A stretch of DNA of 64,000 nt from QQVM01 sp964544885 (GTDB lineage Bacteria > Bacteroidota > Bacteroidia > AKYH767-A > 2013-40CM-41-45), in the NCBI GenBank assembly GCA_964544885.1, contig CAZJDX010000005.1, positions 109,739-173,738 on the forward strand, given 5' to 3'. Under the pieces are notes generated by a model. The model saw only the letters and a list, made by a program, of their open reading frames with translations, did no database searches and had not been told where the DNA came from. Positions 44,937 to 54,197 of the stretch are shown one piece after another. Both the position numbers and the translations under genes were made by a program. Position 1 is the stretch's first letter. Every line of letters starts with the position of its first letter.

Positions 44937-45605
44937 TCACTTCAGTTTCTCCTTGAAGACCTTCCTGAATTTATCCACCTTAGGAGCTACCACGAACTGA
45001 CAATAAGGCTGTGAACCGTTTTCATTGAAATAGTTCTGATGATCAGTTTCCGCTTTAAAAAATTCCTTCAGTGCCGAGATTTCCGTAACAATTTCTGATC
45101 CGTAAGCGCCGGATTCATTCAACAATTTTTTATACTTCTCAGCCAGTCTGTGTTGTTCTTCATCGTGATAGAAAATCACAGAACGATATTGCGTTCCCAC
45201 ATCATTTCCCTGTCTGTTCAATTGCGTCGGATCATGGGAGTGCCAAAACGCTTCCAGAAGCTCTTCATAGGTAATCAGAGCCGGATCGTAAACTACCTGA
45301 ACTACTTCAGCGTGCCCCGTCCTTCCTGTACAAACTTCCTTATAGGAAGGATTCCTGACTGTTCCACCAGAATAACCGGAAGTGACACTAATGACACCTT
45401 TGAGCAGTTCAAATTGCGCTTCCGTACACCAAAAGCAACCGCCTCCAAAAGTTGCTGTATCCGTTTTCATCATTTCAGTTTCGTTCTTGATTGTTTCATC
45501 CCTTACTTCCTTGACATGCTGCGCACAGGCTGAAAATGTAAACATAAACAGAAAAAGGACAGGAACGCTATAGAGATCATTCAGTCGTTTCATCACCTTC
45601 ATCAA
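44937..45605 (-). CDS. msrA: Peptide-methionine (S)-S-oxide reductase, exported
   Basis: Reduces methionine-S-sulfoxide in oxidised proteins. The 222 residues include the catalytic motif GGGCFWCTEAQFELLKGV, GYSGGTVRNPSYKEVCTGRTGHAEVVQV and FWHSHDPTQLNRQGNDVGTQYRSVIF. The N-terminus is a signal sequence with a lipobox-like FSAC at residue 26, so the enzyme probably works outside the cytoplasm as a lipoprotein. It is 23 bases from a small unknown gene on the same strand. A resolving cysteine near the C-terminus is not obvious. Confidence 0.94.
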   Translation of the reverse strand: MMKVMKRLNDLYSVPVLFLFMFTFSACAQHVKEVRDETIKNETEMMKTDTATFGGGCFWCTEAQFELLKGVISVTSGYSGGTVRNPSYKEVCTGRTGHAEVVQVVYDPALITYEELLEAFWHSHDPTQLNRQGNDVGTQYRSVIFYHDEEQHRLAEKYKKLLNESGAYGSEIVTEISALKEFFKAETDHQNYFNENGSQPYCQFVVAPKVDKFRKVFKEKLK

Positions 45606-45628
45606 ACAACAATTAAACGATAAGGTTT

Positions 45629-45979
45629 TTACTTCAGTTCATTACGCGAAGGAATACTCTCCAATGCATTCAGCAGGCTTCCGAACAAACCGATCAGCAG
45701 ACCGGATCCATTCTCATAGATCTCAAGCTTTTCTGCCAGTCCGAACAGATCACTGTCTGCATCATAGACAACAAGATATCCATCTATCTTACTTTCCGGT
45801 TCCAGATCAGCAACAACCCAAAAATCTTCCAAATCCTGAATTTCAGGATTAAAAAAGGAAGCCTCAAACGGTTCGATAATGCAATCCATGATCCGGTCCG
45901 ACCAGTATTCCGGCCATTCAAAAGATCCCCTGTCTTCTGTTTCAAGTTCAACTATATCCCGTACCTCTTTCGATTCCAT
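45629..45979 (-). CDS. Hypothetical acidic protein
   Basis: A 116-residue acidic protein without a signal peptide or membrane segment and with no family I recognise. It contains aromatic residues in the first half (FEWPEYWSDRIMDCIIEPFEASFF) and an alternating pattern in the middle (VVADLEPESKIDGYLVVYDADSDLFGLAEKL). The last part is a short hydrophobic helix (GLLIGLFGSLLNALESI). It sits 23 bases upstream of msrA on the same strand, which suggests co-transcription but no clear role. The start ATG at 45979 is followed by an uninterrupted frame. Confidence 0.68.
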   Translation of the reverse strand: MESKEVRDIVELETEDRGSFEWPEYWSDRIMDCIIEPFEASFFNPEIQDLEDFWVVADLEPESKIDGYLVVYDADSDLFGLAEKLEIYENGSGLLIGLFGSLLNALESIPSRNELK

Positions 45980-46084
45980 TTGTCAGGTCTGTTCAATTCA
46001 AACGCAGTCAGGTTCATATATTCTTAGCCATTATCCTCAGGAAAGGAATTCAGCAGCATGATAATTTTCCAAGTTAAAAGGAGA

Positions 46085-46519
46085 TTACTCTTTTCCTATG
46101 GTAAATTTTCCTTCGGCAAGGATTTTATCTTTATTAGTCTCAGCCGTAATGAGCACCTTATAATTTCCTGTTTCAAAAAAATTGATCGCGGTCAATGCAT
46201 AGGCTGAACTTTTCTTCACGGCAAGTACTCTTTCGTCAATCCAGGTTTCCTTACCCTGATATTCTTTGTACGCGGTAAAGACAAGATTATAGGAATCGGG
46301 GAGCAGTTCTTCCGGCAACATATCCGCGTAAAACAGTACCTGGGTACCTCTTTCCTCCATCATGACAAAGTGATCTTTAGGTGCGGCCGGTTTAGGTTTG
46401 CCGTACCCGAATTTACTCGAGGAGGATAGATTATCCGTGATGGTCAGTTTACTGATGGTTTGCGCTTCAAGACTTAATGTCAGCAGAAGCAGGGAAATGA
46501 GAAACAGGCTGGGTTTCAT
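46085..46519 (-). CDS. Exported protein of unknown function
   Basis: About 144 residues from the ATG at 46517-46519, which begins a typical signal peptide (KPSLFLISLLLLTLSLEAQ). The mature part is beta-rich (ISKLTITDNLSSSSKFGYG, VLFYADMLPEELLPDSYNLVFTAY, SAYALTAINFFETGNYKVLITAETN) and may be a single immunoglobulin-like domain. A longer frame to 46633 overlaps the upstream methyltransferase gene, so I use the later start. No function is known to me. Same strand as the methyltransferase and nhaA. Confidence 0.72.
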   Translation of the reverse strand: MKPSLFLISLLLLTLSLEAQTISKLTITDNLSSSSKFGYGKPKPAAPKDHFVMMEERGTQVLFYADMLPEELLPDSYNLVFTAYKEYQGKETWIDERVLAVKKSSAYALTAINFFETGNYKVLITAETNKDKILAEGKFTIGKE

Positions 46520-46559
46520 AGCGCAGCTGAGGTTGCAACTATCAATAATACAAAATAAA

Positions 46560-47213
46560 TCATTTCGACGCAAGTGTGATAACACTCTCCAGGCGCAGTT
46601 TCCGCCCGTCGGGTATGACCAGATCTTCCTCAAAAATATGACTGTTTACCTCCTTGAAACCACTCTGTTCAAGAAGTGATTCAAGCTGCCCTGGTTCATA
46701 GAGCGCGAATCCGAAACGTGTAAAGGGGAGTTGCAACATTCCCTGTTTTGACCTGTATCCCAGATAAAGCATGGCACCACTTCGCATGACCCTTTTCAGT
46801 TCCTCAAGATAAGCTTCGAGCGGATCCATAAAATAGATGGTGTTGATACTTATTGTATGATCAAAAACTTCTTTCTCAAAACGAAGTTTCCGGCAATCGC
46901 CATGCAGGATCTCTGCCATACCCTGATCTATCAGTTCCTTATTCAACGCAGTCGCTTCTTCCACCATTTCTTTTGAAAGATCAACTGAGCTGTATCGGAT
47001 ATCTCTCGCGGGAGAAACTATGTGAGGAATAAAAGCTCCGTTTCCTGGCCCTATCTCCAGGACAGTTTGTCCGGCTGCCGGCAAATAAAACTTCATCAGT
47101 TCCCTGTAAAGTCCGGCATTGCCCTTGGCCATGAACTTTCCTGTTTCAAGGGCTAGAGAACCGTGCGGCATACGCAATTGGGCAGCCAGCATTTCAGAAT
47201 CATTGTTTGTCAT
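46560..47213 (-). CDS. Class I SAM-dependent methyltransferase
   Basis: A 217-residue methyltransferase of the Rossmann type. Visible are motif I (VLEIGPGNGAFIPHI), YSSVDLSKEMVEEA for the ribose-binding acid, ILHGDCRKLRFE and DHTISINTIYFM, followed by YLEELKRVMRSGAMLYLGY. The N-terminal helical region (MAAQLRMPHGSLALETGKFM type) is not a known substrate domain. The substrate is unknown; ubiE-like or small-molecule acceptors are both possible. Its start overlaps the end of the nhaA gene by 14 bases, so the two genes are translationally coupled. Confidence 0.9.
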   Translation of the reverse strand: MTNNDSEMLAAQLRMPHGSLALETGKFMAKGNAGLYRELMKFYLPAAGQTVLEIGPGNGAFIPHIVSPARDIRYSSVDLSKEMVEEATALNKELIDQGMAEILHGDCRKLRFEKEVFDHTISINTIYFMDPLEAYLEELKRVMRSGAMLYLGYRSKQGMLQLPFTRFGFALYEPGQLESLLEQSGFKEVNSHIFEEDLVIPDGRKLRLESVITLASK

Positions 47214-48390
47214 GCAAAGATGATTTGATTAAAAGGTAGCCTGCCAGACCCGCTACCAGGGAAGAAGACAGTATCGCGATCTTTGAATTGAATATATGCA
47301 CCTCCGAATCAAACGAAAGTAAGGCTATAAATATGGACATAGTGAATCCGATGCCTCCCAGAAAACCCAATCCCAGGAGTTGCCGGAAATTGCTTCCTTC
47401 GGGAAGCCGGCTGATACCTAAACGGATTGACAGGTATACAAAACTCACTATCCCTAACGGTTTTCCGATAAGCAGACCCAGGGCTATGCCGATGCTCTCT
47501 TTGCTGGCAAGGCTTTCAAGCAGCCCGCCCTCAAGGACAATGGCTGTATTGGCAAGAGCGAATACAGGCATAATGAAGAAATTAACGGGAAGATGCAAGG
47601 TATGCTCAAGCCTCAGCAAGGGGTTATTTCTTTCGCCCGCTTTGAGCGGAATCATGAAAGCAAGTAATACACCGGCTACGGTAGCATGAACACCACTCAT
47701 AAAGACAAAATACCAAAGGAAAATTCCCGGAATAAGATACAGGTACAAATTGCGAACCCGGAACCTGTTCAAGAGAAACAAGAGTACCAGACAAGCAAGC
47801 GTGAGTAAGAGATATTTCGTGGCAATGGAACTGGTGTAAAATAAGGCGATGACCATCACCGCACCCAGATCATCAACCACAGCCAGGGCTGTAAGTAAGA
47901 CTTTCAGTGAAACGGGTACCTTATTCCCTGCAAGGGACAAAATGCCTATGGCAAAGGCTATATCGGTTGCCATGGGAACCCCCCAACCATGGGAAGTCTC
48001 GGTACCTGCATTGACTGCCACATAGATCATGATTGGTACAAGCATTCCTCCAATAGCCGCTGCGATAGGTAACGAAGCTTTTACAAAAGAAGAAAGTTCC
48101 CCCGCATACAATTCTCTCTTAATCTCCAGTCCGACCAGGAGAAAAAATATGGCCATGAGTGCATCATTGATGAAATGACTTATGCTCATTTTCAGGGTGA
48201 AATCTGAAAAGCCAAAACTCAGGTAATGGTGCCAAAAGGCAAGGTACGTTTCCGACCAGGTTGAATTTGCCAGTATAAGTGAAAGAATGGTACAAAAGAT
48301 CAGAAGTAATCCGAGCGAACGCTGATTCCTGGTAAACTCCAGAAATGCCCTGCTGAGCCTGGTTTCCTTAATTGTGTTTAATAAGTTCAA
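47200..48390 (-). CDS. nhaA: Na+/H+ antiporter NhaA
   Basis: Exports Na+ for H+ in pH and sodium homeostasis. The 396 residues hold the family landmarks: FINDALMAIFFLLVGLEIKREL, ATDIAFAIGILSLAG (Asp133 equivalent), LAVVDDLGAVMVIALFYTSS with the DD pair that binds sodium, and GLLIGKPLGIVSF with the lysine of helix 10. About 12 membrane helices. The only usable start is TTG at 48390, directly after an in-frame stop. The methyltransferase gene overlaps its 3' end by 14 bases. Confidence 0.95.
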   Translation of the reverse strand: MNLLNTIKETRLSRAFLEFTRNQRSLGLLLIFCTILSLILANSTWSETYLAFWHHYLSFGFSDFTLKMSISHFINDALMAIFFLLVGLEIKRELYAGELSSFVKASLPIAAAIGGMLVPIMIYVAVNAGTETSHGWGVPMATDIAFAIGILSLAGNKVPVSLKVLLTALAVVDDLGAVMVIALFYTSSIATKYLLLTLACLVLLFLLNRFRVRNLYLYLIPGIFLWYFVFMSGVHATVAGVLLAFMIPLKAGERNNPLLRLEHTLHLPVNFFIMPVFALANTAIVLEGGLLESLASKESIGIALGLLIGKPLGIVSFVYLSIRLGISRLPEGSNFRQLLGLGFLGGIGFTMSIFIALLSFDSEVHIFNSKIAILSSSLVAGLAGYLLIKSSLHDKQ

Positions 48391-48439
48391 TATTGATCAG
48401 GAATTAATTTTCAGATCATAAAGATCAAAAATTGAGTTG

Positions 48440-49786
48440 CTAATTAAAATTATTAATCAATTCACCTGCAAGTTTTTTCAGATTGTTTTCAGCAATCTTT
48501 GCTTCATATCTGGCATTCACCAGCCTGGTGACAGCATTTTCAAATCCTCGCTGAACTTCTTTCAGTTCCAGCATATTGCTGATACCTGTTCTGAATCTCT
48601 CCTGGGAGATCTGCAGGATTTCTCTTGCCGCTAAAATATTCTCTTCTTCAATCCGGAGTACAACTTTCTTCTCTTCAAACCTGTTGAAGGAAAGCAGCAA
48701 TTCCGCATTGATCGCTTCTTCAAACTGTTGGGATGCCAGACGTGCATTCAGGACATCCAGTCTGGCATTTTTTATTTCCCGAGAAATCCTGAATCCGTCA
48801 AAGACCGGCAGACTGACGCTGACACCATAACTCAAGCCCTGAAATTTATTCAGCCTCATGAATCCTGCATCATTCTCTGTATTGGAATAATTATAACTGC
48901 CGTTAAGTCTTAGTTGTGGCCATCTTCCGGCTGTATTTTCTTTTAGTTCAAGTTCTGTAATAAGTAACTGCTGTCTGTAATAATTTCTCTCCTGATTTAA
49001 TTCGATGGATTTGTTCTTCAACTCATCAAAGGTGATGGTGTAACTTATCCGGACACTGTCTTCAAGCAAATACTCTGAAGTGGGGGGAAGGGTTAACAAT
49101 CTGTTCAGTTCCAGTTGAAATGACTTCAGTATCGTTTCCTGATTTCTGATATCACTCAGTCTGGCATTGAGATCTGTTTTAGCATGAAGATAGTCTAGTC
49201 TGGATCCGGAGCCATTCTGCATACGTCTTTCCGTGATTGTCAACCTCTCTCTTGCCAGAGCTTCATCCTCTTTCAGGTTTCTGATCAGCTGTTGCTGCTT
49301 TATAATTGAATAATAGGCGGAAGATACCTGAAGGTACACTTCTTCCATGCGCATTTTAAATGCGGTTTCTCCAAGTAAAGCAATTTCCGACAATTTGCGC
49401 CTGGAGCTGAACATCCGAAGTCCGTCAAAAATGGTCCAACCCAAGACCACTTCAGCATTGAGATTTTCGGTGATGGCTCCTGACCGGTCAATTTCATCAC
49501 CGTTAGAATATCGCTGCCTCGTAGTGTTATCGGCTCTCGAATAATCTGCTCCGGCGTGGAGATCAGGCAACATTCCAGCCTGGCCCGGATGATCCATGTT
49601 TTTTGCTTTCTGAAGCTCATTGTCGGCAATAATGATATCAAAATTTTTCTGAAGTGCGATTCTGGCGGCATCTTCAAAAGTCAACACTGAGTCTTTTACT
49701 GTTACCGGGACTGCTTCACTCTGAAAAGAAAGAAAAACAAATATGGCAAACACCGTTTTTGCAGTCCCTTGCATAAAGTTTTCCAT
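48440..49786 (-). CDS. TolC family outer membrane efflux protein
   Basis: Outer-membrane channel of the tripartite efflux system encoded here. About 448 residues from ATG 49784-49786, with a signal peptide (MQGTAKTVFAIFVFLSFQSEA). Two repeats of long coiled-coil helices are visible (EDAARIALQKNFDIIIADNELQKAKN and EINAELLLSFNRFEEKKVVLRIEEENILAAREILQISQERFRTG), the second with the N-x-x-x-L-x-x-x signature region NARYEAKIAENNL. The open frame extends into the RND gene to 49909, but the ATG at 49786 or 49774 is the likely start. Last gene of the operon MFP-RND-TolC. Confidence 0.93.
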   Translation of the reverse strand: MENFMQGTAKTVFAIFVFLSFQSEAVPVTVKDSVLTFEDAARIALQKNFDIIIADNELQKAKNMDHPGQAGMLPDLHAGADYSRADNTTRQRYSNGDEIDRSGAITENLNAEVVLGWTIFDGLRMFSSRRKLSEIALLGETAFKMRMEEVYLQVSSAYYSIIKQQQLIRNLKEDEALARERLTITERRMQNGSGSRLDYLHAKTDLNARLSDIRNQETILKSFQLELNRLLTLPPTSEYLLEDSVRISYTITFDELKNKSIELNQERNYYRQQLLITELELKENTAGRWPQLRLNGSYNYSNTENDAGFMRLNKFQGLSYGVSVSLPVFDGFRISREIKNARLDVLNARLASQQFEEAINAELLLSFNRFEEKKVVLRIEEENILAAREILQISQERFRTGISNMLELKEVQRGFENAVTRLVNARYEAKIAENNLKKLAGELINNFN

Positions 49787-49814
49787 ATGAAATTTGACTG
49801 AACTAAGATAACTC

Positions 49815-52800
49815 TTACATAAATCCATCACGCGCCTTTCTTCTGGAAATATAAGTGTACATAACCGGAATAACATAGAGTGTAAGTACCAGAGAGAAAA
49901 CCAATCCACCGACTACTGCGATACCCATAGGCATTCGGCTTTCCGCTCCGTTACCCAGTCCGATGGCGATTGGCAGGGCGCCAAGTATGGTTGCGAAGCT
50001 TGTCATCAGGATTGGTCTGAGTCTGAGCGTTGAAGCCTCGATCACGGCTTCATGAATATTGCGGCCCAGCTCTTTCTGTTTGTTCGCGAACTCCACGATC
50101 AAAATGCCGTTCTTGGTCACCAGTCCTATGAGCATGATCATTCCGATCTGACTGAATATATTGAGGGTCTGGTTGAACATCCAGAGTGTGAAGACAGCGC
50201 CTCCCAGGGCCAGCGGAACGGTGAGCATAATGATCACCGGATCAATAAAACTTTCGAACTGGGCTGCAAGGATGAGGTATATCAGAACCAGTGCAAGGAT
50301 AAAGGCAAAAAGTATATTTGAACTGCTTTCGGCAAAATCTCTTGAAGGTCCTGTCAGTTCGGTGTTGAAACTGTCATCCAACACTTCCTCAGCGATCCTG
50401 TTCATGGCGGAAATACCATCTCCGATGGTTTGTCCGGGAGCCAAACCGGCAGAGACGGTTGCTGACTTGTATCGGTTGTGATGATAGAGTTGTGGCGGAC
50501 TGCTTTCTTCCGTTAGTTGTATCAGATTATCGACCTGCACCAGTTCATTTCTGTCATTTCTGACATACAGTGAGCGCAGGTCAAGAGGCTCATCACGGTT
50601 CTGTCTGTTCACCTGTACCATAACCTGATATTGCTTTCCCTTCATGGTAAAATAAGATATCCTTCCACCACTGTAGGCAAGCTGGAGGGTTTGTGCGATA
50701 TCCATTACAGATACGCCAAGTGCATTTGCTCTCTCCCTGTCAATGCTGACATAGAGTTCAGGTTTATTGAACTTCAGGTTCACATCTACGCCCTGAAAGA
50801 CTGGTTCTTTGTTAGCTGCTTCAAGAAAAAGAGGAAGCCTTTCCTTTATCTTTTCAAATGAAGAGTTTTGGAGGACAAATTGTACAGGCAGGCCGCCTCT
50901 TGCTACTCCGCCGACACCAATGGTTTGTTCCTGAATGACAAATGCTCTTCCGTCAGGGAACTGTCTCAGATTCTTTCCGAGAAAGTCAGCGATTTCCTGT
51001 TGAGATCGTTCCCTGTCATCCGACTCTTGTAGCGATAATCTGGCAAAACCTGTATTAACCGCACCTGAACCGGCGAATGCAGGTGCAGTTACTGTCAGCA
51101 TCACCCGCATTTCGCTTACGGAGTCCGATACAAGCTTGCTGATCTTGTCCATATACCTGTCCATGTACTCGAAAGAAGCACCTTCCGGTGCGGAAACAGC
51201 AAGTCTCAGCCAATTCCGATCCTCTAACGGGGCTAATTCAGATTGTAGCTGTGAACCTATTCCGAAAATCATTGCAGTACTGATCAAAAGCAGCAGTATT
51301 GCCCACCTGCGGTTCTTCATGAAACTTTCCAGTGATCTCTTATAGGAATCATTCATTCGCTGAAAGAAAGGTTCTGTTCTTTCATAGAATTTAGAATGTC
51401 CCCGGTTCTTTCGTGTCAACAAAACATTCAGTACCGGTGTCAGGGTAAGCGATACAAAAGCGGAGATCAGGATGGCTCCTGCCATGACAATACCGAACTC
51501 ACGAAAAAGTCTGCCGACAAAGCCTTCAAGGAAAATGATGGGAAGAAAAACAACAGCAAGAGTAAGAGAAGTGGAGATGATGGCAAAGATAATTTCATTG
51601 GATCCTTCTCTGGCAGCATCGAGCGGCTTCATACCACTTTCCAGTTTCTTATAAATATTTTCAGTAACAACAATTCCATCGTCAACTACCAGGCCCGTTG
51701 CCAGTACAATGGCGAGTAGGGTAAGTATATTGATGGAAAAACCGGCGAGATACATAATAAAAAACGCCCCAATAAGTGATATGGGAATGTCGATCAGTGG
51801 GCGCAAGGCAATTAACCAATCCCTGAAAAAAAGGAATATGATTAAGACCACAAGAATAAATGCGATGAGCAATGTTTCACCTACTTCATTTACCGACTGC
51901 CTGACAAAGGTGGTTTTGTCCAGGGCGATGTTGAGTTTGAAATCCGAAGGCAGTTCTTTCTTTAACTGTTCATACCTCCTGTAAAATTCATCAGCGATGT
52001 CTATATAGTTTGAACCCGGCTGTGGAACTATGGCCATCCCAATCATCGGGATCCCGTTACCTTTCAGAATGGACTCCTCATTTTCCGTACCGAGTATAGC
52101 ATAGCCTATGTCTCTTAACCTCACCGGCTGAACGCCATCGCCGGATACGACCAGATCATTAAAATCCTTCTCCGTACTTAGTCGGCCCATCGTCTTAACA
52201 GTTAATTCGGTGTTATTACCTGCCAGTTTTCCGGCAGGCAATTCGACGTTCTCCCTGTTAACGGCCCGCTGAACATCGAGCGCTGTGAGGTTATAGGCAC
52301 TAAGCTTTTGCGGGTCCAGCCAGATGCGCATGGCATATTTTTTCTCTCCCCATATCTGAACCGTACTTACTCCCGGAATTGTCTGAAGTCTCTCCAGTAT
52401 GACATTTGCCGCATAGTCGCTAACCTCCAGATGCGACCTGGAATTGCTCTGTACAGTCATCGAGATCACGGCATCACTATTGGCATCCGCCTTGGTCACT
52501 ACCGGCGGTCCGTCAATATCAAGTGGCAATTGCCTTAAAGCCTGTGATACTTTATCCCTGACATCGTTGGCTGCAGCTTCCAGATCAGATTCCAGACCAA
52601 ATTCAACTGTTATGATACTGGAGCCCAGGTTACTCGATGAGGAAATAGATCGGATACCCTCAATCCCGTTTATTGACTTTTCAAGAGGCTCGGTAATCTG
52701 TGACTCAATGATATCGGAGTTTGCACCGGTATAATTGGTTCTGACGGTAATGGTGGGTGGGTCCAGAGAAGGGTATTCGCGTACACCTAAGAAATCAAAG

Positions 52801-52883
52801 CCGATGATACCGAAGAGCAGGATGATGATGGACATCACCATGGCCAGCACAGGACGCTTGAGACTTATTGTTGCAATACTCAT
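49815..52883 (-). CDS. RND efflux pump inner-membrane transporter (HAE1/AcrB type)
   Basis: A 1022-residue proton-driven exporter of the AcrB type. It has the two-fold layout of twelve membrane helices and two large periplasmic loops. The proton relay is intact: ATGLVVDDGIVVTENI in TM4 with the two Asp, and IGLVTKNGILIVEFANK in TM10 with the Lys. The porter-domain start VREYPSLDPPTITVRTNYTGA and GVSTVQIWGEKKYAMRIWLDPQ are typical. It could export hydrophobic compounds or toxins; the substrate is unknown. Its stop lies 28 bases before the TolC start and its start is 16 bases after the membrane fusion protein. Confidence 0.95.
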   Translation of the reverse strand: MSIATISLKRPVLAMVMSIIILLFGIIGFDFLGVREYPSLDPPTITVRTNYTGANSDIIESQITEPLEKSINGIEGIRSISSSSNLGSSIITVEFGLESDLEAAANDVRDKVSQALRQLPLDIDGPPVVTKADANSDAVISMTVQSNSRSHLEVSDYAANVILERLQTIPGVSTVQIWGEKKYAMRIWLDPQKLSAYNLTALDVQRAVNRENVELPAGKLAGNNTELTVKTMGRLSTEKDFNDLVVSGDGVQPVRLRDIGYAILGTENEESILKGNGIPMIGMAIVPQPGSNYIDIADEFYRRYEQLKKELPSDFKLNIALDKTTFVRQSVNEVGETLLIAFILVVLIIFLFFRDWLIALRPLIDIPISLIGAFFIMYLAGFSINILTLLAIVLATGLVVDDGIVVTENIYKKLESGMKPLDAAREGSNEIIFAIISTSLTLAVVFLPIIFLEGFVGRLFREFGIVMAGAILISAFVSLTLTPVLNVLLTRKNRGHSKFYERTEPFFQRMNDSYKRSLESFMKNRRWAILLLLISTAMIFGIGSQLQSELAPLEDRNWLRLAVSAPEGASFEYMDRYMDKISKLVSDSVSEMRVMLTVTAPAFAGSGAVNTGFARLSLQESDDRERSQQEIADFLGKNLRQFPDGRAFVIQEQTIGVGGVARGGLPVQFVLQNSSFEKIKERLPLFLEAANKEPVFQGVDVNLKFNKPELYVSIDRERANALGVSVMDIAQTLQLAYSGGRISYFTMKGKQYQVMVQVNRQNRDEPLDLRSLYVRNDRNELVQVDNLIQLTEESSPPQLYHHNRYKSATVSAGLAPGQTIGDGISAMNRIAEEVLDDSFNTELTGPSRDFAESSSNILFAFILALVLIYLILAAQFESFIDPVIIMLTVPLALGGAVFTLWMFNQTLNIFSQIGMIMLIGLVTKNGILIVEFANKQKELGRNIHEAVIEASTLRLRPILMTSFATILGALPIAIGLGNGAESRMPMGIAVVGGLVFSLVLTLYVIPVMYTYISRRKARDGFM

Positions 52884-52899
52884 CGGCTGAATTCTGTTC

Positions 52900-53958
52900 T
52901 TAGTTAGTCAGGGAAACATTAACCGGCATCTCCGGTCTTAATTGCATGATGCCATCAGTCAGAACTGTATCTCCGGCCTGAATACCAGAGAGGACTTGTA
53001 TGGTGGAATCATTTCTTACTCCTATTGAGACTTTTACCGGAAAGGCTTTCCCATCCTTTTTGATAAAAAGTTTATAGCCTTTAAGCTCAGGAATGATAGC
53101 CTGTGTCGGAACCATCAGGGCGTTTTTCATTTCCCTTAGCGGAACCTGTAAGCGTGCAAAGGCACCCGGTGTTAAGAGACCGTTCGGATTATCACAATAA
53201 GCTCTTACCAGCAGGGACCTGGAAGACGGATCAATCTTTGGTTCAAGTGCGTAAATTTTTGCTTCATGAAGACTCTTGCCGGGTTCAACGGTAAAATAAA
53301 CAGTCTGTCCCGAAATAACATCCGCTTTGTACTTCTCTGGTATTGAAAATTCAAGTTTGATGGTTTCAAGATCCTGAATGCTGACGATTTCAGAATTCAA
53401 TCCCAGTATGGATCCTTCACTGACTTTCTCAAGCCCTACCTGCCCGCTAAAAGGGGCGCGTAACTCAGTTTTGGCAATCTGCACCTTCACCAGGTCTATA
53501 TCGGCCTCAGCACGCATGAGGTCTGTCAGTGCCTGATCATACTCCTGTTGACTCACCCCCTGAATGAGCAGCAGGTCCTTAAGCCGTTTCTCATTACTTG
53601 CCAGCAGCTTCGCATCCAATTGCAATTTTCTTAACTGGGCCTGCAAATCATCATCATAGATCTTTGCAAGCAATTCCCCTTTCTGAACCCTTGTACCCTC
53701 CCTGAAATTTATTTTCACAAGCTTCCCGGCAACTTCATTCCGGATAAGGACTTCCTTATTAGAAAGTAGTGTCCCTGTAACATGAATCACATCCGACACA
53801 TCCCGGGTCTGCGCGACGATACCATTTACAGATGCACCGCCTGCTGCAGGTCCTTTCATCGTATTTTGTCCTGATGGTTTGTTTCTGCATTTATTCACAT
53901 AGATCACTATTCCCAAAAGAAGTACGATTAATATAACTGGTATTCTGCCGGTCTTCAT
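52900..53958 (-). CDS. RND efflux membrane fusion protein
   Basis: A 352-residue periplasmic adaptor of the AcrA/MexA class joining the RND pump to TolC. It starts with a membrane anchor (RIPVILIVLLLGIVIYVNKCRN), followed by a biotinyl-lipoyl-like segment (EVLIRNEVAGKLVKINFREGTRVQKGELLAKI), a coiled-coil hairpin (LQAQLRKLQLDAKLLASNEKRLKDLLLIQG...DLMRAEADIDLVKVQIAKTEL), and the barrel and membrane-proximal domains (APFSGQVGLEKVSEGSILG, YFTVEPGKSLHEAKI). First gene of the efflux operon; the possible TAATTTTG element at 54017-54024 lies upstream without a paired TTG. Confidence 0.95.
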   Translation of the reverse strand: MKTGRIPVILIVLLLGIVIYVNKCRNKPSGQNTMKGPAAGGASVNGIVAQTRDVSDVIHVTGTLLSNKEVLIRNEVAGKLVKINFREGTRVQKGELLAKIYDDDLQAQLRKLQLDAKLLASNEKRLKDLLLIQGVSQQEYDQALTDLMRAEADIDLVKVQIAKTELRAPFSGQVGLEKVSEGSILGLNSEIVSIQDLETIKLEFSIPEKYKADVISGQTVYFTVEPGKSLHEAKIYALEPKIDPSSRSLLVRAYCDNPNGLLTPGAFARLQVPLREMKNALMVPTQAIIPELKGYKLFIKKDGKAFPVKVSIGVRNDSTIQVLSGIQAGDTVLTDGIMQLRPEMPVNVSLTN

Positions 53959-54016
53959 ATGGAATTAAATTAAAGCCTTCGCGATTCTGCGAAAGACAAA
54001 ACAAATTAACACAAAA

Positions 54017-54024
54017 CAAAATTA
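54017..54024 (-). promoter_or_regulatory. Possible -7 element before the efflux operon
   Basis: Minus-strand TAATTTTG, a TAnnTTTG match 58 bases before the membrane-fusion-protein start at 53958. The nearest TTG upstream is too far away, so the call is weak. It lies in the 239-base gap 53959-54197, which holds no other feature I can support. Confidence 0.25.
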
Positions 54025-54197
54025 ATTGTTCAAGCCGGAATATGCATCAGGCAATCTTGCACGATTCCAAAGTGCTTCCTTACAGTCAATCGCTGAATTT
54101 CGCACCTTCACCACAGCAATACTCTGCCTCATTCGAGAAGCACTCCCTGCTTGTGGCATTTGAATACTCAAACAATTTCCATAGGTATAATCCGGGT

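Noticed and set aside
49787..49909. Extended TolC frame overlapping the RND gene
   Set aside because: The extra residues are not a signal peptide and lie within the RND coding sequence; ATG 49786 precedes the signal peptide.
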